A DNA stretch of 64,000 nucleotides from Anseranas semipalmata (GCA_013399115.1 VXAA01002967.1:7429-71428); one strand, 5' to 3'. Shown: positions 1 through 13,015, counted from the first letter of the stretch. The notes: generated by a model from the sequence alone, not told the origin. Numbers and translations: made by a program.

Positions 1-764
1 GATGCAGCAGACTCAGGAGTGGATGGGCAGTGCATGCTTTAATACCGCTTTAAAAACATCAATTTTTATAACATTTTGGAAACTACTGGATATTCAAACT
101 GACCCTCCCTAAGGCAGGGAACAAAACAAAAAAGAAATACAGGCAACAAAACAGGGGGAGGGGGGAGATCCCATAACTGACATTGGCAGGACTTTTTTTA
201 ATTGGAATTTTCTCTCCTTCAGCCACCTTCTTGCTGCAGATGCTATCAGTAGGTTTTTCTTCAGAACTGGCTGGGTGCAAGCTCTGGCTCTGCCAAATGC
301 ATCTCTTCGAGAGTCAAATTGCATCCCTGCTATAGTGTCTGTCTTTGTCAGAACTTATCACAGTAGTATCTCAAATAAGAGACATTTTACAATAAATTGA
401 TAGTTTGGTATTGATGTTCCTTTCCGCATTTTATTTTGACTGGGTAGTGAAAGAGGTCCCGTGCTCCTCTGGGGCACTTTCAGTTTTCCAGTGCTCTGGC
501 ACAAGCTGCCCTTTGCAAAGGAATGATTCCGGTAAAGCCACTGCCCCATTTCATTTCCCATATTCCAGAAAAACCCTAAATTATGTTGTCAGAGGAAAAA
601 TTCGGAACATATTTTGTTAGTGTGGAGAGTTGATTACATTAGTGTTGCAACACTTCATTTCAGTATCCAATAAGTCAGAAAGTTGTCCTAAGCTTTGCTT
701 TTTATTGAGGCTTAATAGGCACCCTTGTCCTTTTTATCAGACTTGTGATGCAAGACTCGGTTTT
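1..764. other. Unannotated single-copy DNA
   Basis: I see no gene, RNA or recognisable repeat here. There is a short G-rich run at about 153-166 and AT-rich sequence around 380-430 and 600-720. Short open frames occur on both strands, but none resembles a known protein. Confidence 0.5.
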
Positions 765-893
765 GTTCTGCTGCCAAGACATTTCATTTGATCTCCCTCA
801 CCCTTGCTTCTACTGTCTATTACATGGGAGTAACACTTTGAGATCTTTGGTGGGTGAAAAATGCTATGTGAGGAGGTAGGCATTATTAATTAG
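765..893 (+). mobile_element. MIR-like SINE relic (core and 3' tail)
   Basis: The segment around 832-890 has the layout of the 3' tail of amniote MIR/CORE-type SINEs: 'cactttgagatctttgg', then 'tgaaaaatgctatgtg', then 'ggtaggcattattaatt'. The preceding stretch (771-830) can be aligned loosely with the MIR core, where an 'aagtcattta'-type motif is followed by a pyrimidine-rich block. The element is 5'-truncated, strongly diverged and without coding capacity. The tail is the reliable part and the core assignment is weaker. It is an ancient insertion that may be shared across amniotes. Confidence 0.5.
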
Positions 894-3800
894 AATGCTC
901 TTATTCTATCTTTTAGTTTTAACTGGAAGATGAACGTCTGGATTGAAATGACAGCAACAAACAATAGGTAACAGATGCTTCCCTGTGGCTTCATAGATCT
1001 GCTGTGCAACAGAAAACATTCAGCCCTGGGAGCACAAGAGTTGTGGTTCACATCTCCCTCAGAAGAAGCTTCTTTTTAAAGAATGCTGTAGCATACCTAC
1101 CCAATGCAGACGCTGTGCTGCAGGAGTTTTGGACTGTGAATTTTATCCTGTGTCCTTGGCTAAACTGTTGAGGACAAGTTGCAATACCTGTCTCTCTCGC
1201 AGAGATCCCAGCCCACCTCCAGCCATGGCCCCCACTGCTGGCGAGCTCCCTGTTTTGCTGTGCATCAAAGGTTCATTTTGTTTCCTTCCCTTCCTTTTCC
1301 CTAGGTGTCAGTGATTTGTGCTCTTTCCACCTAAATCAGAGATCTGGCACATCAATACTAAAAAGGCTTTGGAGAAGAAGAAAACATCAATATGTCACTG
1401 AATGCACAAAGTTGCACAACTCCCCCTTCTCCATTTTAATGTCAGCTGCGGTTAGTTTGGGTTTTTCCATAAGCTGAGTGATTTCAGCTTCTCTCTGAAC
1501 CCTACCTGTGTGAATAGCTTGTTTTCCTCCATTTCGAGCACTAACAAGGAGCCGTGAGGTGTTTGTTCGGGGTCACCAGTCAGGCAGCCCTGAGGTGGCT
1601 GACTTTCTAGGAAAAGTCACAGCAGGAACAAGTGAAAGCCAGCCTGCGCGCCAGACATCGCTTTCAATGGTCTTTAGCTTATGCTCCGATTCACGCTTGC
1701 GTTAAACAAATTGCCATTAGCAACTCTAATATAGGCAAAACCAAAGAAAAGCGAGCTGGGCGCTTGGTCATGGTGCTGCGCTTAGGAGTGATGGCCCGAT
1801 ATCCTCCAGCTTTGTGGACTACAGCAGCGCTGCGCTAACTCGCAGCAATTTAGGACTCGCCCCACTTGTGGTAGCCTGCAGTCTGAAGTTTCTGGTCTCG
1901 TCCTTTGTGTGAACTAAATCTTGCAAATGGAGGTAGCGGAGGGAAGTCAGGCAGATTTCTGCATGAGTACCAGTGTGAGAAGGAGCAGCAATTAGCTCTA
2001 AATTCACTGTGCTGGCCTGTCACTTCTGAGTTCACCCCCTGCTGCTCTGTAACTGGAAGCCTTGCGCTCTAGAAGAGAAGAAGAACATTTTGCTCATGCT
2101 CATATTAATCAAGTAGTCCCACGAGCTGCTGAATTGGTGAAGTCGTATCTCCTGTAGTGTTCAATGGTAATGACTGTCTCCTGTGTGGACTCTCTGGTGT
2201 CTAGTAATACAGTTGTGTTTCCACAGTGAATGCACTCTCAGGGTCTTTCTCCTCTGCTTACTTCCACAGTGCTTGTAGGCACCTCAAATATTTGAGACTT
2301 CTATCCACTGTCAAGATTGATCAAAATCAGCTCACAGGCTCAAAAATTATTTAGGAGGGACTGGCTGGCACTTGCACAGACAGTGTGATCTCATAAGCTT
2401 CCTTTCCTTGGGAAACTAGGCTATCAACCTAGCAACGGTGAAAAAAATTGCCATCCTGCTAGCAAGGAGGACCTAAACACCAGGAGGAAAGAGGGTAGGT
2501 GGGAGAGGAAAGTGAAGCTGTTCTGAAAGGAAAAATCACTGCCTCATGGATGCAGAGCTCTGGCACACCCAAAGGGCCAGCCCCAGAGAGGCAAGCTGGA
2601 GAAAGCGTTCTCTAGGAGATGGTAAGATCTCGTGTGGAAACTAGTAGGGGAGAAAAAACATCTCAGCACCAGGCATCCTCTTACTGCTCCCTCTTTCAGA
2701 CCAAAGTTTTCAATGGTGCTGCTGCAGGGTTTACTACTCCATGTACCATGTTTGTATTTTAGAAAAGCTGCTGTGTGTGTCTTATTAGCTGCAGATGTGT
2801 GCATTGTTTTACCAGGCATTTATAAGCACTTATCCTCCATGCACTAATAACTTTCCTGTCCTTGTATCTTCCAGAATAAAATCCTTTAAGTGAGCTTTAA
2901 CAATTCTAGTCCTACTTCTTTACAAATTACAGAGCTGCCATCCTGTCTTTATTTGATACCACACAATGTTTGAGGCTGTCAAAAGTATTATAGTATATAC
3001 TCATATAAATTGATATTTAATTTCAGTCATTATAATGTCACTAATTGTAATTTTGCACCTGATGCAATTACTGACACTTCAGCTTTTGAGCTCTGCTTTG
3101 CTCTTTTCAGATTTAGGTGTTCCTTACTCTTTAATCTTCCCCACATGCAGTAGATCGCACACAAAATGAAATTAGGAAATAATAGCCTAGACCTTCCCAT
3201 CAACTGCCGTGTGCTGAGTGCCCTGGCTAGTCTGAAACTCTGGGTGTACCCAGAGTGCAGGATATGCTCAAAAACCCACTCCCTGTTACTATGTCATTTT
3301 TATGAGGCTTAGCGGGGGTTGTGCTATCCAAACTTTGCGCAATGTTTAAGTGCTTGTACTTGGCTGTTGCTAAAGGCCTTCCATTTGCAGTTTTCAGAGG
3401 GCCTTTTTGCTTGTAGCCTTTCATTTACGTACCCGGGGGCTGCTGTGGCAGCACCTGGGCCTGGTATCTCAATGCTTTTATCCTCACCATCTCGCAATCT
3501 GTTATGTTGTGTTCCCTGAGAAAGGGATTGCTTCCTGTGCCTCAGCCATCCTTCTCGTTCTCATTGCATTGCTTTCTAGTTATAATCTGTAGCTCTGCAC
3601 TGAGGTTCCCCCACCCTGCCCACTTTGTACCTTCTAGACTGATGACTCCATAGTAGAACAAATAGAGAATAAGTAAATAGTAGTCATTCTAACATATGAT
3701 GAGTATTACCCAGTTACAGATGATGTGTACAAGGCCTAACAGCCTACTAGCATCCAACATTTGTACCTAATTAAGCATAATCCAGTCAGTGCAATGTTGT

Positions 3801-3929
3801 CATCGGACAAAGATCACTAAAAGGCACCTTGAGCAGGCTTTAATGGAGGGTATTGTACCAAGGGAAAATTGTTGGGAGTGGTTGCTGATATGACTGCTGT
3901 CTCCTGCTGCGCTGGAGCAGACATCCAGG
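894..3929. other. Unannotated DNA
   Basis: No gene or clear repeat recognised. The stretch contains a polypyrimidine block near 1280-1305, an AT-rich segment at about 2980-3060 and ordinary mixed sequence. Short frames such as those at 1129-1314 and 2544-2847 resemble no family I know. Confidence 0.45.
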
Positions 3930-4030
3930 GGAGGACGCCCACCTGAGGACCCCAACCACGTCTCTTCCTGGCTGACCACTGGGGACACTTTTCCCTTTAA
4001 CCTTGAACTCAATGTATGCCATCAGCTAGA
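3930..4030. repeat. Dispersed repeat, copy A (partner near 22250)
   Basis: This segment shares ordered similarity with 22250-22392. Both contain a 'tcttcctggctgaccactgggga'-like block (here about 3961-3985) followed, after a pyrimidine-rich stretch, by a 'tgtatgccatcagcta'-like block (here about 4012-4027). The order and orientation are the same. The partner has a longer pyrimidine-rich middle. Similarity fades after 'cagcta'. Two copies in 64 kb suggest an old dispersed repeat such as a solo LTR fragment or DNA transposon remnant, but I cannot name the family. Confidence 0.4.
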
Positions 4031-7000
4031 AAAACTGTAAATAAAGCATGTACTTTCTTCCTGCCAAACTGCTTCAACTTTCTTTGTATTAAAGCACAAG
4101 GTAAAAAATCATCTGGGCCATAGATTTCCTGCTCTGTCCAAGCAGATATTGAGGTCAGTGATGCCTCTTCTCAAAGATACCTAAACCCATTGGCCTCTAG
4201 GGTTACAGTTCACACAGAAACTTGTTTTGGTTCAATTTAATTAATAGCAAATCTTTTGTGGACAGTATATCTATATAGCTATTGCCATATGTTAATATTA
4301 TTGACATCTACTATTTCACTTTAGGAGTGGCTTTCATTATTTTAGCTTGAAAACTGTTCCCAACTGTCTTAAATTAAACAAACATAAACTTTATTTGATC
4401 TGAAGGGAATGGTTACCTCCCAGACAATTGCTGTGCTTCTCTCGCATGCATAGCAGTGTATGGTGTAGCAAAGTTTCGTGTCCTATGACAGAGCCATGGC
4501 CACATCCAGGCTGGATGGTCCACTTGGAAATAAGCACTGACTTCCCTCAGTCTTGGTGTTTCAGCTAGTCTGCAAAAACAAGCCCTCTGAGTGACCAAAT
4601 CCAATGCTTGGTACAAGTGTATATACACTATAGACCAGCTTATAACAATGCTGCCCAAGCTGGGCACCAGTGAGTGGTGAGGTACTGTGACAATGGGCAG
4701 GCATTAGACAAACTGCTTGTACAGGTTTGCATAAACCCTACGTTTCACGTGCTTTGGAGCAAAGACCAAGAGATCTGAAGAGATGTTTTCTTGGAAGAAA
4801 AAAACTAAAACGAGCGTTTTCACTGAAGTGTCTGGAGAGCTCAGTCTTAACAACGAGGTGAATAACCTAGAAGAAGACCTACAGCCCTTAAAACAAATAG
4901 GTATGAACAAAAAAAATTGACCTCCTTGCACCAGGAAACCCACAGCCCCACTTCCCAAACAGCATCCCCACATCAGGCTTCCAGGCAGCCATCAGAAACG
5001 TGACTAGTGTCTAATGACTTAAAAATCACCTTTGAGGGTGATTCCATACCTCCTCAGTCTCTCACAGCTTCATTTTATTTGCTGCCAGAGATATCTTTCT
5101 CCTAAGCCTAGCCTGAAATTTCCAGCTTTAGGTATCACCATGAACAGGTGGGCAGAACATCTCTCAGGGGTGACATGGACTAGTCATGGACATCATAACT
5201 TCTTGTGTGACTTTCCAACCCTCTTTCATGTATTTCTAGAGTCCCAGAGTGATAAAGGAGCAGCTACAGGAAATACTTTCTCTTTTAGAATACTTGCTCT
5301 TCACAGAACATATGCTTTTAAATTAATAAACAATATTATCTGGCCATCAATCATTATTTATGCAAGTGTTTGCTGGCCTGTATTAAAGGAGTAGGAGTCA
5401 GCTGCTTCTCTGAAGTTTTACTGGGGCAAAGACTTCCAAACAAATAGATGAGGTTGCTCTTGAACTGGAAAGTCAGCGTATGTTACTTTGGTATCAGACA
5501 GGGAAGAAGTCCCAATATATGTGCTGCACTGTACTTCTGTGCACAGCCTGCTAAGTATGTAAAACAATCAGCCCTGAAGTAGTTAGTAGTATTGTCATTT
5601 AGACTTGCCATCATTATGCTTCAGAGTTAACCCAACCTTAGATACAGCTGTGCAGGGGTGGGATGTTACATGGAAGCTTGATCTTGCTGACATTTGGACT
5701 AAAGCCTGTCTATACTTGTGGTTCCTCCTCTGGGCACCTTACGACAGTCGAGGAGCACAAGAGAAGACCCTTCTCCTCTCTTTGTCCAGGGTCCGCAGGC
5801 TGACTTCCAGGCAGAAGAAGCAGGGAGCTGGCATGCTCAGAGATGTGCAGCATGGGTGCCTCCTCCAGAGACATGCCAGTCACTGGCTGCTGCTGGCTTA
5901 TGGCAGCAGATCAGAGCAACAGAGATACCCATCCTGCTGGGCAGTCTGACCCGTGCCAGGACTGGCTGTGAAACATCGCTCTGCTGATGAGTGTTGAGAG
6001 CTTCCCTGTGTTTACTCTTTGTTAGCAAACACTCCAATCCCTCATGTGCCAAGGGGACTGGCGGAAAAAGGCTGCTATGGTAGCACGTTATGTACTAGCC
6101 ATACAAGCACAGCCTCCCCCAGGATGGCATTGGGCTCTTGCTCCCTTCTTGCCTGGTGGCATCCGAATACCAGCTACAAAGACAGAGAAACATCTCTAAT
6201 CCATGTAGACAGGTGGTTGGCCTCTTTTGTCTCCTGGCTTGGGCAGAACAAAAGTCCTTTAAGTTGGATCCAACATGACCTTGACCAGCCACCGTGGCTC
6301 CTCTCCTTTTGCAGCCCACCTTTCCCCAGCAGCTTTATACACCTTACCAACCATAACTGTGCTCAGCTGAGACCTCCAAATGTCATAGACAATACTAGGG
6401 ACAGTGATTCTTACCAGCACATCCTGGACATCTCATGGACTTCTAGTACAGCAAGCAGATTATAAGTCAGTAGAGCTTGAATATTTTTACTTGTGACAGG
6501 CAAACTTCTGTACCTTGGGTTACTTACAGAAGCTGTTTCAGAAGCCCAAGGTGTAGGAGGAAACACAGTCAAGAGGAAGATGCTTACCTTGACTATTTCT
6601 ATTCAGTGTACAGGAAAGCTGCCTGGTGACACAGAGAGATTTGCCACAATTTTCTGTCTAAACAGCACTTGGCTTTAGCATGTGGACTCAACACCTTGCT
6701 TGGAGGAGGTGGGTTCAAAACTGGCCTGTACAAGCTCAGTATTTGACACTCAGAAGGGAAAGTCCTTGGGCCTGTGGAGCCCTGAGATGGAGCTTTAAGT
6801 ATATATTTAAAGGTCAGACAGCAGCTTTGGCAACTCATTTTAGCCCTGTTCCTCTGACAAGTTCCTAAAATGGTCTTAGTCTCTGGATATATCTGCTAAG
6901 AAGTGTAGTGAAAACAAAATATTTTATGATCATAAAAGTAGAGTTCCAAGTCACATTATATCTTTGGAGAAGTATAACTCTGGCAGACAAATTTAGAGCA

Positions 7001-8175
7001 AAAGAATACACTGACTGCAGCTGGGAATATTGAGTTCAGCATTGGAGATGACCATGTGGAAGCTGTCTGAGGAATACACAGAATGTATATTCCATGTATT
7101 ATTTTCCAGGTCAGTGAAACTCCAAATACAAAATGTAACAAGCAGGAAGTTTCTTGGGGTTTGTGGCACTGTTGGAAATTCTCTGAGTCCCTCTGGGCTT
7201 GATTTAAAGATCCTAGATCCTCTCAGTTCCCAGTGTTACCAGCTGGAGCTGTAGTTGCTGATCTCCTCAAGCTGAGGCACAGGCTGTGTTATAGACTTCA
7301 AGACACTAGTGAAATATTTTGCTCTTAGCCTGTTGTGCAGATATGGGTCAACTGTAGCTTTTAGTCCTCTTTCTTAGCTGCCTCAGGGTTGGATTGATGG
7401 GAAGGTTATTTTTGAAAGAGAAAAGTATAATGATAACATAGAAAACTGAAAATAGGCCATTTTGGATGGTTTTCATGCTGTATCCCACCACCTTCAACCA
7501 TCCCCCCTGAAATGCAGGCATGGTTGTATACACCTGAGACTGTTTTTTCTTCACAGGCTATTATCTCAGCCAGCCTCTCTTAGGTAATGTTTTCTCACTT
7601 GCGTCACCAGGCAAATTCTGACACAGCTCCCTAGCAGGCAGAGGGGCTTGTTCTGAATCTCCCCTGGTGCACAAGCCTAGATATTGCAGGGCCCCAAGCA
7701 AGTTTCAGATGCAGGGCTCCAAATTACTCCTCAAGCTGTTTATCCTCCTCTTTCCCCTGCACTTGCCCCTCACACACACATCCCAAATCTGTACCACCTG
7801 CCTGTCTCTGAATTCCCCCTTCAGTGCCCCCTCCTGGATACTCAGGTCCCCAGGCCAGGCTGAGCGCAGGTGCAAGATGAAGTGGAGCATCGTGTGAACA
7901 ACAGCACAGGAACGGCTCTCACACCGCTACCTTTGGCCAGATGCAGGGTAGATTCAGAACAAGCCACAGGGATGGCCTAAAAATGTGAATAGTTCCCACA
8001 GCGACTTTAATTGTGGTGAGGGTAGGGTGTTTTTCCACTCCTGTGTATAAGTTAGAGACCAGAGACCTAACTCCCTCACACTTTTCCTTAATAGGATAGG
8101 ATAGTCATTATTTTTTTAAAAGGTTTTGCAATAAGCTAAGAGCATGAAAAATACAGAGGAAATCAAACTCAGAGC
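4031..8175. other. Unannotated DNA
   Basis: No gene, RNA or confident repeat seen. The longest open frames are 114-148 codons (5032-5394, 5605-5949, 6019-6465). They have no recognisable domains and no supporting exon context. Sequence is AT-rich around 4230-4400. Confidence 0.45.
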
Positions 8176-8190
8176 TTTTTTTTTTTTTTT
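8176..8190. repeat. Poly-T tract (15 T)
   Basis: A run of 15 T residues. No retrogene or SINE body was recognised on either side, so I treat it as a simple homopolymer. Confidence 0.9.
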
Positions 8191-9558
8191 CTCCAGGGTT
8201 ATCATGCTCAAGGACATCCAGGGAATGCCTGGTGTCCTTGGTTGCATGTAGTGGGCATGCGTGAGTCAAAAGAGGCAAACTGGCCAGCTGAGTACGAGGT
8301 TATGAAATGCTAGATCCTCCCAGATGAGTTATCAAGTATTGCTATTGAGCAGCAATAATTGCAGAATAAGGGTAGCATCACTCGATAAAATTTGAAAAAG
8401 TTAAAGACAAGAAGAGAGCATTTGCAACCTGCTAAATATTCCTTTGTAGCTTTGTTGCCTAACAACATCTTGGTTGAGGAGCAATACTGTTACCAGTCAC
8501 AGGCTCTTATGGACAAGTCTTGTCTAGCTCTGGGTTTTCATTTGCAGCTGGAACATTTTGTCAAACGCCTTTTAATTTGCTTGACTGCTCACCAGGCAAA
8601 CACACCAGCCTTTATTTTTAGCCATCCTTTAGCAAAGCAAGTGGCTCCACTAATATTAACAGTTTAAGGTAACTGTTGCTTACCTATTGCAAACCATGGT
8701 ACAGATTCCAGCATATACAGCATTGATTGAGATCATCCATAGGAGCTTCAGCAGTGCTCGCCTGAAGTGCTCTCCCACTGTCGGCAAGGACAGCTGGAGC
8801 CTGCCGGGAGAGATTTCAACAAGTGGGGCTGATTCACCCACATCACATCTCCATGTTGTTTCCAATCATCTATTCCTGATTAACACCCTGTGTGGATGGT
8901 GTTATTGCAAAATCAGAGTGCATTGTTCCTGCTTAACTCGGCCCTTGAGCTGCTCTTAAGAAACAGCAATGGCACTTTATATTTGCGCCTTACCTTAATC
9001 AGTGATAACTTTCAAGTGCAGGCAAGTCCTGGGAAACATGATTCATTATCTTAAAGGAGTGAAAGCAATGTAATGAGCAAGCTGAGCAGTCCAAAGGGAG
9101 GATCTTCTATCCAGCCAGCTCATGGAGGGGATCTGGAATGATTTTTACCTTGGAGGTTGGCAAAGAGAAATGAGGTTGTTCTTTCATTTGATCAGTAAAA
9201 AACAAAGGAAGGAAACTAAAGGTAACCACACCAATGTTTTGCTGTGATACGCTGTTTGCACTGGGCTTGTAGAACAAGTTGGGAAAAACATCTTTTCACT
9301 CTCTTGTATAAAACATCTCCTGCAGATGTTGCTTCCTGCAGACTGCTGCCAGTTTTGGTGGCATACAAGTCCATGTCATTTTGCAGGGATTACTCCCTCT
9401 GTGCTTTGTTTTGTTCACAAAAGGAGCTGTGGGACCTCACAACAGGCCAGATGAATTGTTTTCCTCTCTTGCTTCTGTGAACCTTGTGAGTGTCCATTTT
9501 TATGGCTGGACTGGTTTCTGAGAGCTGACTCACATCTCCATTGCAGACTCCAAGCTCT
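8191..9558. other. Unannotated DNA
   Basis: Mixed-composition sequence with no recognised gene or mobile element. Confidence 0.45.
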
Positions 9559-9613
9559 GAGATGGCTAATGTCCTTATGTCCTTCCTAGATGGCTAATGT
9601 GCCTACATCCTTC
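9559..9613. repeat. Tandem duplication, period 28 bp, 2 copies
   Basis: Two adjacent copies at 9559-9585 and 9587-9613 share 'agatggctaatgt' and end in 'atccttc' or 'gtccttc', with a few substitutions between them. It is a small local duplication of the replication-slippage type. Confidence 0.75.
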
Positions 9614-10178
9614 TACTTGTGTGCCTGGGGCCTTTTCCCCACTACCAAAACATGGCCTTGTGCTGCAGCAGATTTCTCCTCAGGGTATTACCATACTGCT
9701 GATGTAGCCTAAAAACTTGAATGGACAGCTCTAGTCCTCATGCTCAGAGTGAAACTCAGTGTCCTACCTCATTCTCAATCCACTAAAGATCAGCCTGCCA
9801 GTCTGCAAGGTGAGTCTGGAAGGCCTTGTGATGGAAAGGCCCTTGATCTGTGCTCAGTCAGCACATCCCAAACCCTGGTAGGCGAGAGGAAAAACTGCAG
9901 AAAACTGCAGGCTCAGTAAGATGGGTCAAGCTGTAACAAATGAATTGATCATTGACCTTGTCTCTTTTTCCTGTTTGTGAATTACCCAACAATGCACTTG
10001 CTGTTTGCAAAGGGTAGTACAGCCAGTTCTAACTAAAATTTGTGCTTCTTGGCTTTGCTGTATTTTGTGTCTAAAAAGAAGAAACAGGGCAGTGGGAATA
10101 ATAAGGCAGCATGACCACAAACACCATAGTATGCTCTAGTGGGGAATCATGGCAAAAGACACAGCAAAGGTCAATTGT
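9614..10178. other. Unannotated DNA
   Basis: No recognised feature apart from a micro-duplication of 'aaaactgcag' near 9893-9910. Confidence 0.45.
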
Positions 10179-10298
10179 GTTTTTGTTTGTCTGTTTTGTT
10201 TTGTTATTGTTGTTGTTGTTTTGTGGTTTTAAATTGTGTTTATTTTTATAATGGTCCTCTTGGGAAAACAAAACAAAACAAACAACAACAACAAAAAC
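10179..10298. repeat. Low-complexity inverted repeat (TTG/TTTTG versus CAA/CAAAA)
   Basis: The left arm (10179-10230) is T/G-rich, made of TTTTG and TTG units. The right arm (10264-10297) is made of AAAAC and AAC units. The core arms, about 10203-10224 and 10273-10297, are nearly complementary over about 20 bases and flank an AT-rich loop of roughly 50 bases. The same strand therefore carries a microsatellite-like run and its near reverse complement, which could fold into a hairpin. Confidence 0.7.
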
Positions 10299-11370
10299 TG
10301 AGGGCACAGTGGGCCCAAAAGCTCTGTCACTGTTCACTCTTGTTTGCCAGAAAGTCAATAGAAGTTGCCACCACAAAACAGGGCATGGTGGGCTGTGGGC
10401 TTGTGTGGTGCAGACAGAGGTGACAACACCAGCGTCACACTTTGCCATATCCTGCCACCCACTCTCGTGCACCTCATTTGTGCTGAGGTGACTGCACAGG
10501 ATCTTTGGGTTGATGATATGTCAGCTTTGCAGGTGTTGTCACTGCCTTGATTTATGTCACAGCACTGCCTAACAAACAGTTTTTCAGCACAGCTGAGGAG
10601 CTGGACATGAGTAGCAAAGGGTGGAAATGTGTTTGGTTTGGTACTATTAATTGGGATGACGTAGCACCAAATTGCAGCTTTAGCCACATGGACATTTCTC
10701 ATGGATGAACCCCCGTCTCCATTCCCTACATACTCTTCCATAGGACAAGCAATCTCGTACCTTTTCCACACACTTTCCCCTTGCACACAGGCATACACAC
10801 CACAGTAACACAGCATAGACTTCTAGGTCATCTACTGCCACCTGCTTTGGGCTGCACTGTTAGGGTCAACAGTTAATACAGGGCCCTGTGAACAGGAAAT
10901 GTTTCCCTAGCAGGAACAATGAGGTAATTTGTGATGTCAGAAACAACTCATTAATTTTTTTAGTTTGGTATCCTGGATCCACACACGAAATCTTTAGCAG
11001 ATGTCAGCTCTCTGATGTGTGTTAAAATTTAGTTCAGCTGTGCTAGCTAGTTGACGTAAAGTAAAATTAATTCTTTTTATTTAATAGCATGATGATGAAA
11101 TATGGGTTACTTCACACTCAACTCTGTGTCCCAGATAGTAACACATGAATTTTTTAATAGGATCCACTTTCCTTATATTCAAAATCAGTCATGAGAGAGA
11201 TAAATGAGGCTAATAATAAACAAACCCTGCAAAGACCTTTGGGATCTCTTAGAAATGAGGTTCAGATGGCTGCACAGTGATGGAGATTCCCATAGCTCAC
11301 GTAGAGGAATGACTGCCAGGAGTTAGCAGTCGCATAGCGGTTGCTCCCAGAGGGCATTTCTCCACAATGG
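10299..11370. other. Unannotated DNA
   Basis: No gene recognised. A 153-codon minus-strand open frame lies at 10355-10816, but it is not recognisable and reads like random sequence. Confidence 0.45.
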
Positions 11371-11444
11371 CAAAACAACCTCAGCTGAGGAAAAGGTATG
11401 CAACATCCAAAACAACCTCAGCTGAGGGAAAGGTATGCAACATC
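11371..11444. repeat. 37-bp tandem duplication, 2 copies
   Basis: Copy 1 is 11371-11407 and copy 2 is 11408-11444. They abut directly and differ at a single position (A or G after 'gctgagg'). Each copy contains the perfect 12-bp palindrome 'cctcagctgagg'. Near identity implies a recent duplication compared with the decayed repeats elsewhere in the window. Confidence 0.92.
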
Positions 11445-12973
11445 CAGGTTAGGAAATCCCAGCGCTTCTCATTGTTTGATATTAAGATGTTCTTTCAAGA
11501 GAAAAAATACTCTGTACGCGCCTTATTTTTATATTCTCTCTCCCCATGACACTGTAATGGGCCATAGCAGAAGACAGGCTACTGGGGTTGTTAGCAAGAT
11601 CAGCTACTGCTGCTACAACTACCAGATGAAATAAGGGAGGCAGAATAACAGTCTCCTCATTTTTAAAGTAATTACTGATGGAGAAGATTTATGGCCACCA
11701 TGTTTATGGACTATTTTATTTCTCGGACAAATAGCCCTGTGATGGAAACAAATGTAAACTGGGTAGAAGGATGCCAGTGAAAGATCAAGCTGGGAAATGT
11801 CTCAAGCAGTGATTGGAAAGTCTTGTATCAAGGTGCAGGATTTTGTCCTGCAAACATCCTGTTCACCACTTACTTCTATAATAGCTGATTGCATCCTGTA
11901 TGTCATATAACCCTGTGACTGATCAGGCAGTAATGGATTACAGGGGACTCTGGATTGGATCTTTAATCTTTGGTGCATACGAAAGGTCAGACTTCATCCT
12001 CAGAAGTGATCAGGCAGCTCAGAGGACAAAACTATAGATCCCCAGACATTATAGATGTAGAAAAAGAAGGATATAGAATTACTAGGAATCAGTAATAAAT
12101 ATCATTAAGGTCCCTTAAAAATGATCGATGTAAAGAGACCTCCTTCCCCAGCAGAGTCCTGCAACGCAGCTTCACTTTGACTCAGGTCTAGGGGAAGGCC
12201 ACTGGTCTGGTCCCTTCAGGCTCTGGCTTGGCAAGGTGTAATGGATGGAAATAGAGGGCAGAGATCTCCTCCTATGGCATTTTACATGTCCCTTCCCATC
12301 AATCCCTAGGGCTAAGAAGAAGGGAGTTATCACAGAAAGCTCACTCAGCAGCTGGTGCATGCTTGCGAGGAAGAAATGATGTTTTGGAGCCAGGCATTTG
12401 GCAGTCCAGGATTTAAAAACACAAAAAGGTTATTGCAGGAAGTTCACAGCCACGTCTTATACAATGTAGAGAAGATGTCACAAGATTATCAATGAGGCTA
12501 GGTCATTAGCCAAGGGTGACATGTATTTTGGTGAGTTATTGCCAGCTGAAATGACCATCTGTGTCAAATCAAATCAAACTGGTCATCAGTACACTTGTCA
12601 GCTAAAAAAAAATCAAGGAAGAAAGACTGCATTTTCCAAACTGTCAGTCCAGTTCTATAACCTTGAAAACTACCAAGTATGTGGTGAGCAAGCACTTAAC
12701 TTGCAGCACTCAGACTGTCTCTACAAGGTTAGGAGATTAGTGTGCTAAAATTTCAGAATAAAGCTAAAATGCCTTTGTCAGCAGTGTGCTTGACACATGG
12801 AAGGATCAAACTTCCTCTGACTATTTTTAATATCTAATCCAAGTCTATGTGTTAACACAGTTAACTGGTTTAACCTAGTTAAAAATAGGTTTTGCAAACA
12901 ATAGTAATGTTTTTCTTCTAAATTTTCTCATGACAAAAAAATTACTCTCAATGCAAAGTACCTCACCCCATTT
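11445..12973. other. Unannotated DNA
   Basis: No gene or repeat recognised. A cluster of GTTAAC/TTAACC-like words lies near 12850-12885. Confidence 0.45.
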
Positions 12974-13015
12974 AAAACAAAACAAAGCAAAACCAAACAA
13001 AACAAAACAAAACAA
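12974..13015. repeat. (AAAAC)n-like microsatellite
   Basis: Imperfect pentanucleotide AAAAC repeat with AAAGC and AAACC variants over about 42 bases. No retroelement body was recognised next to it. Confidence 0.85.

Noticed and set aside
153..166. G-rich run as a G-quadruplex
   Set aside because: Only two long G runs occur in close proximity, too few for a standard quadruplex.
6019..6465. 148-codon plus-strand frame
   Set aside because: Unrecognised and rich in Ser, Trp, His and Thr as in translated noncoding DNA, with no supporting context.
10355..10816. 153-codon minus-strand frame
   Set aside because: No domain, signal peptide or family resemblance, and no splice or promoter context. 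A frame of this length is expected by chance in 64 kb.
12850..12885. GTTAAC/TTAACC word cluster as an operator or binding site array
   Set aside because: Short AT-rich words without regular spacing; compatible with chance.
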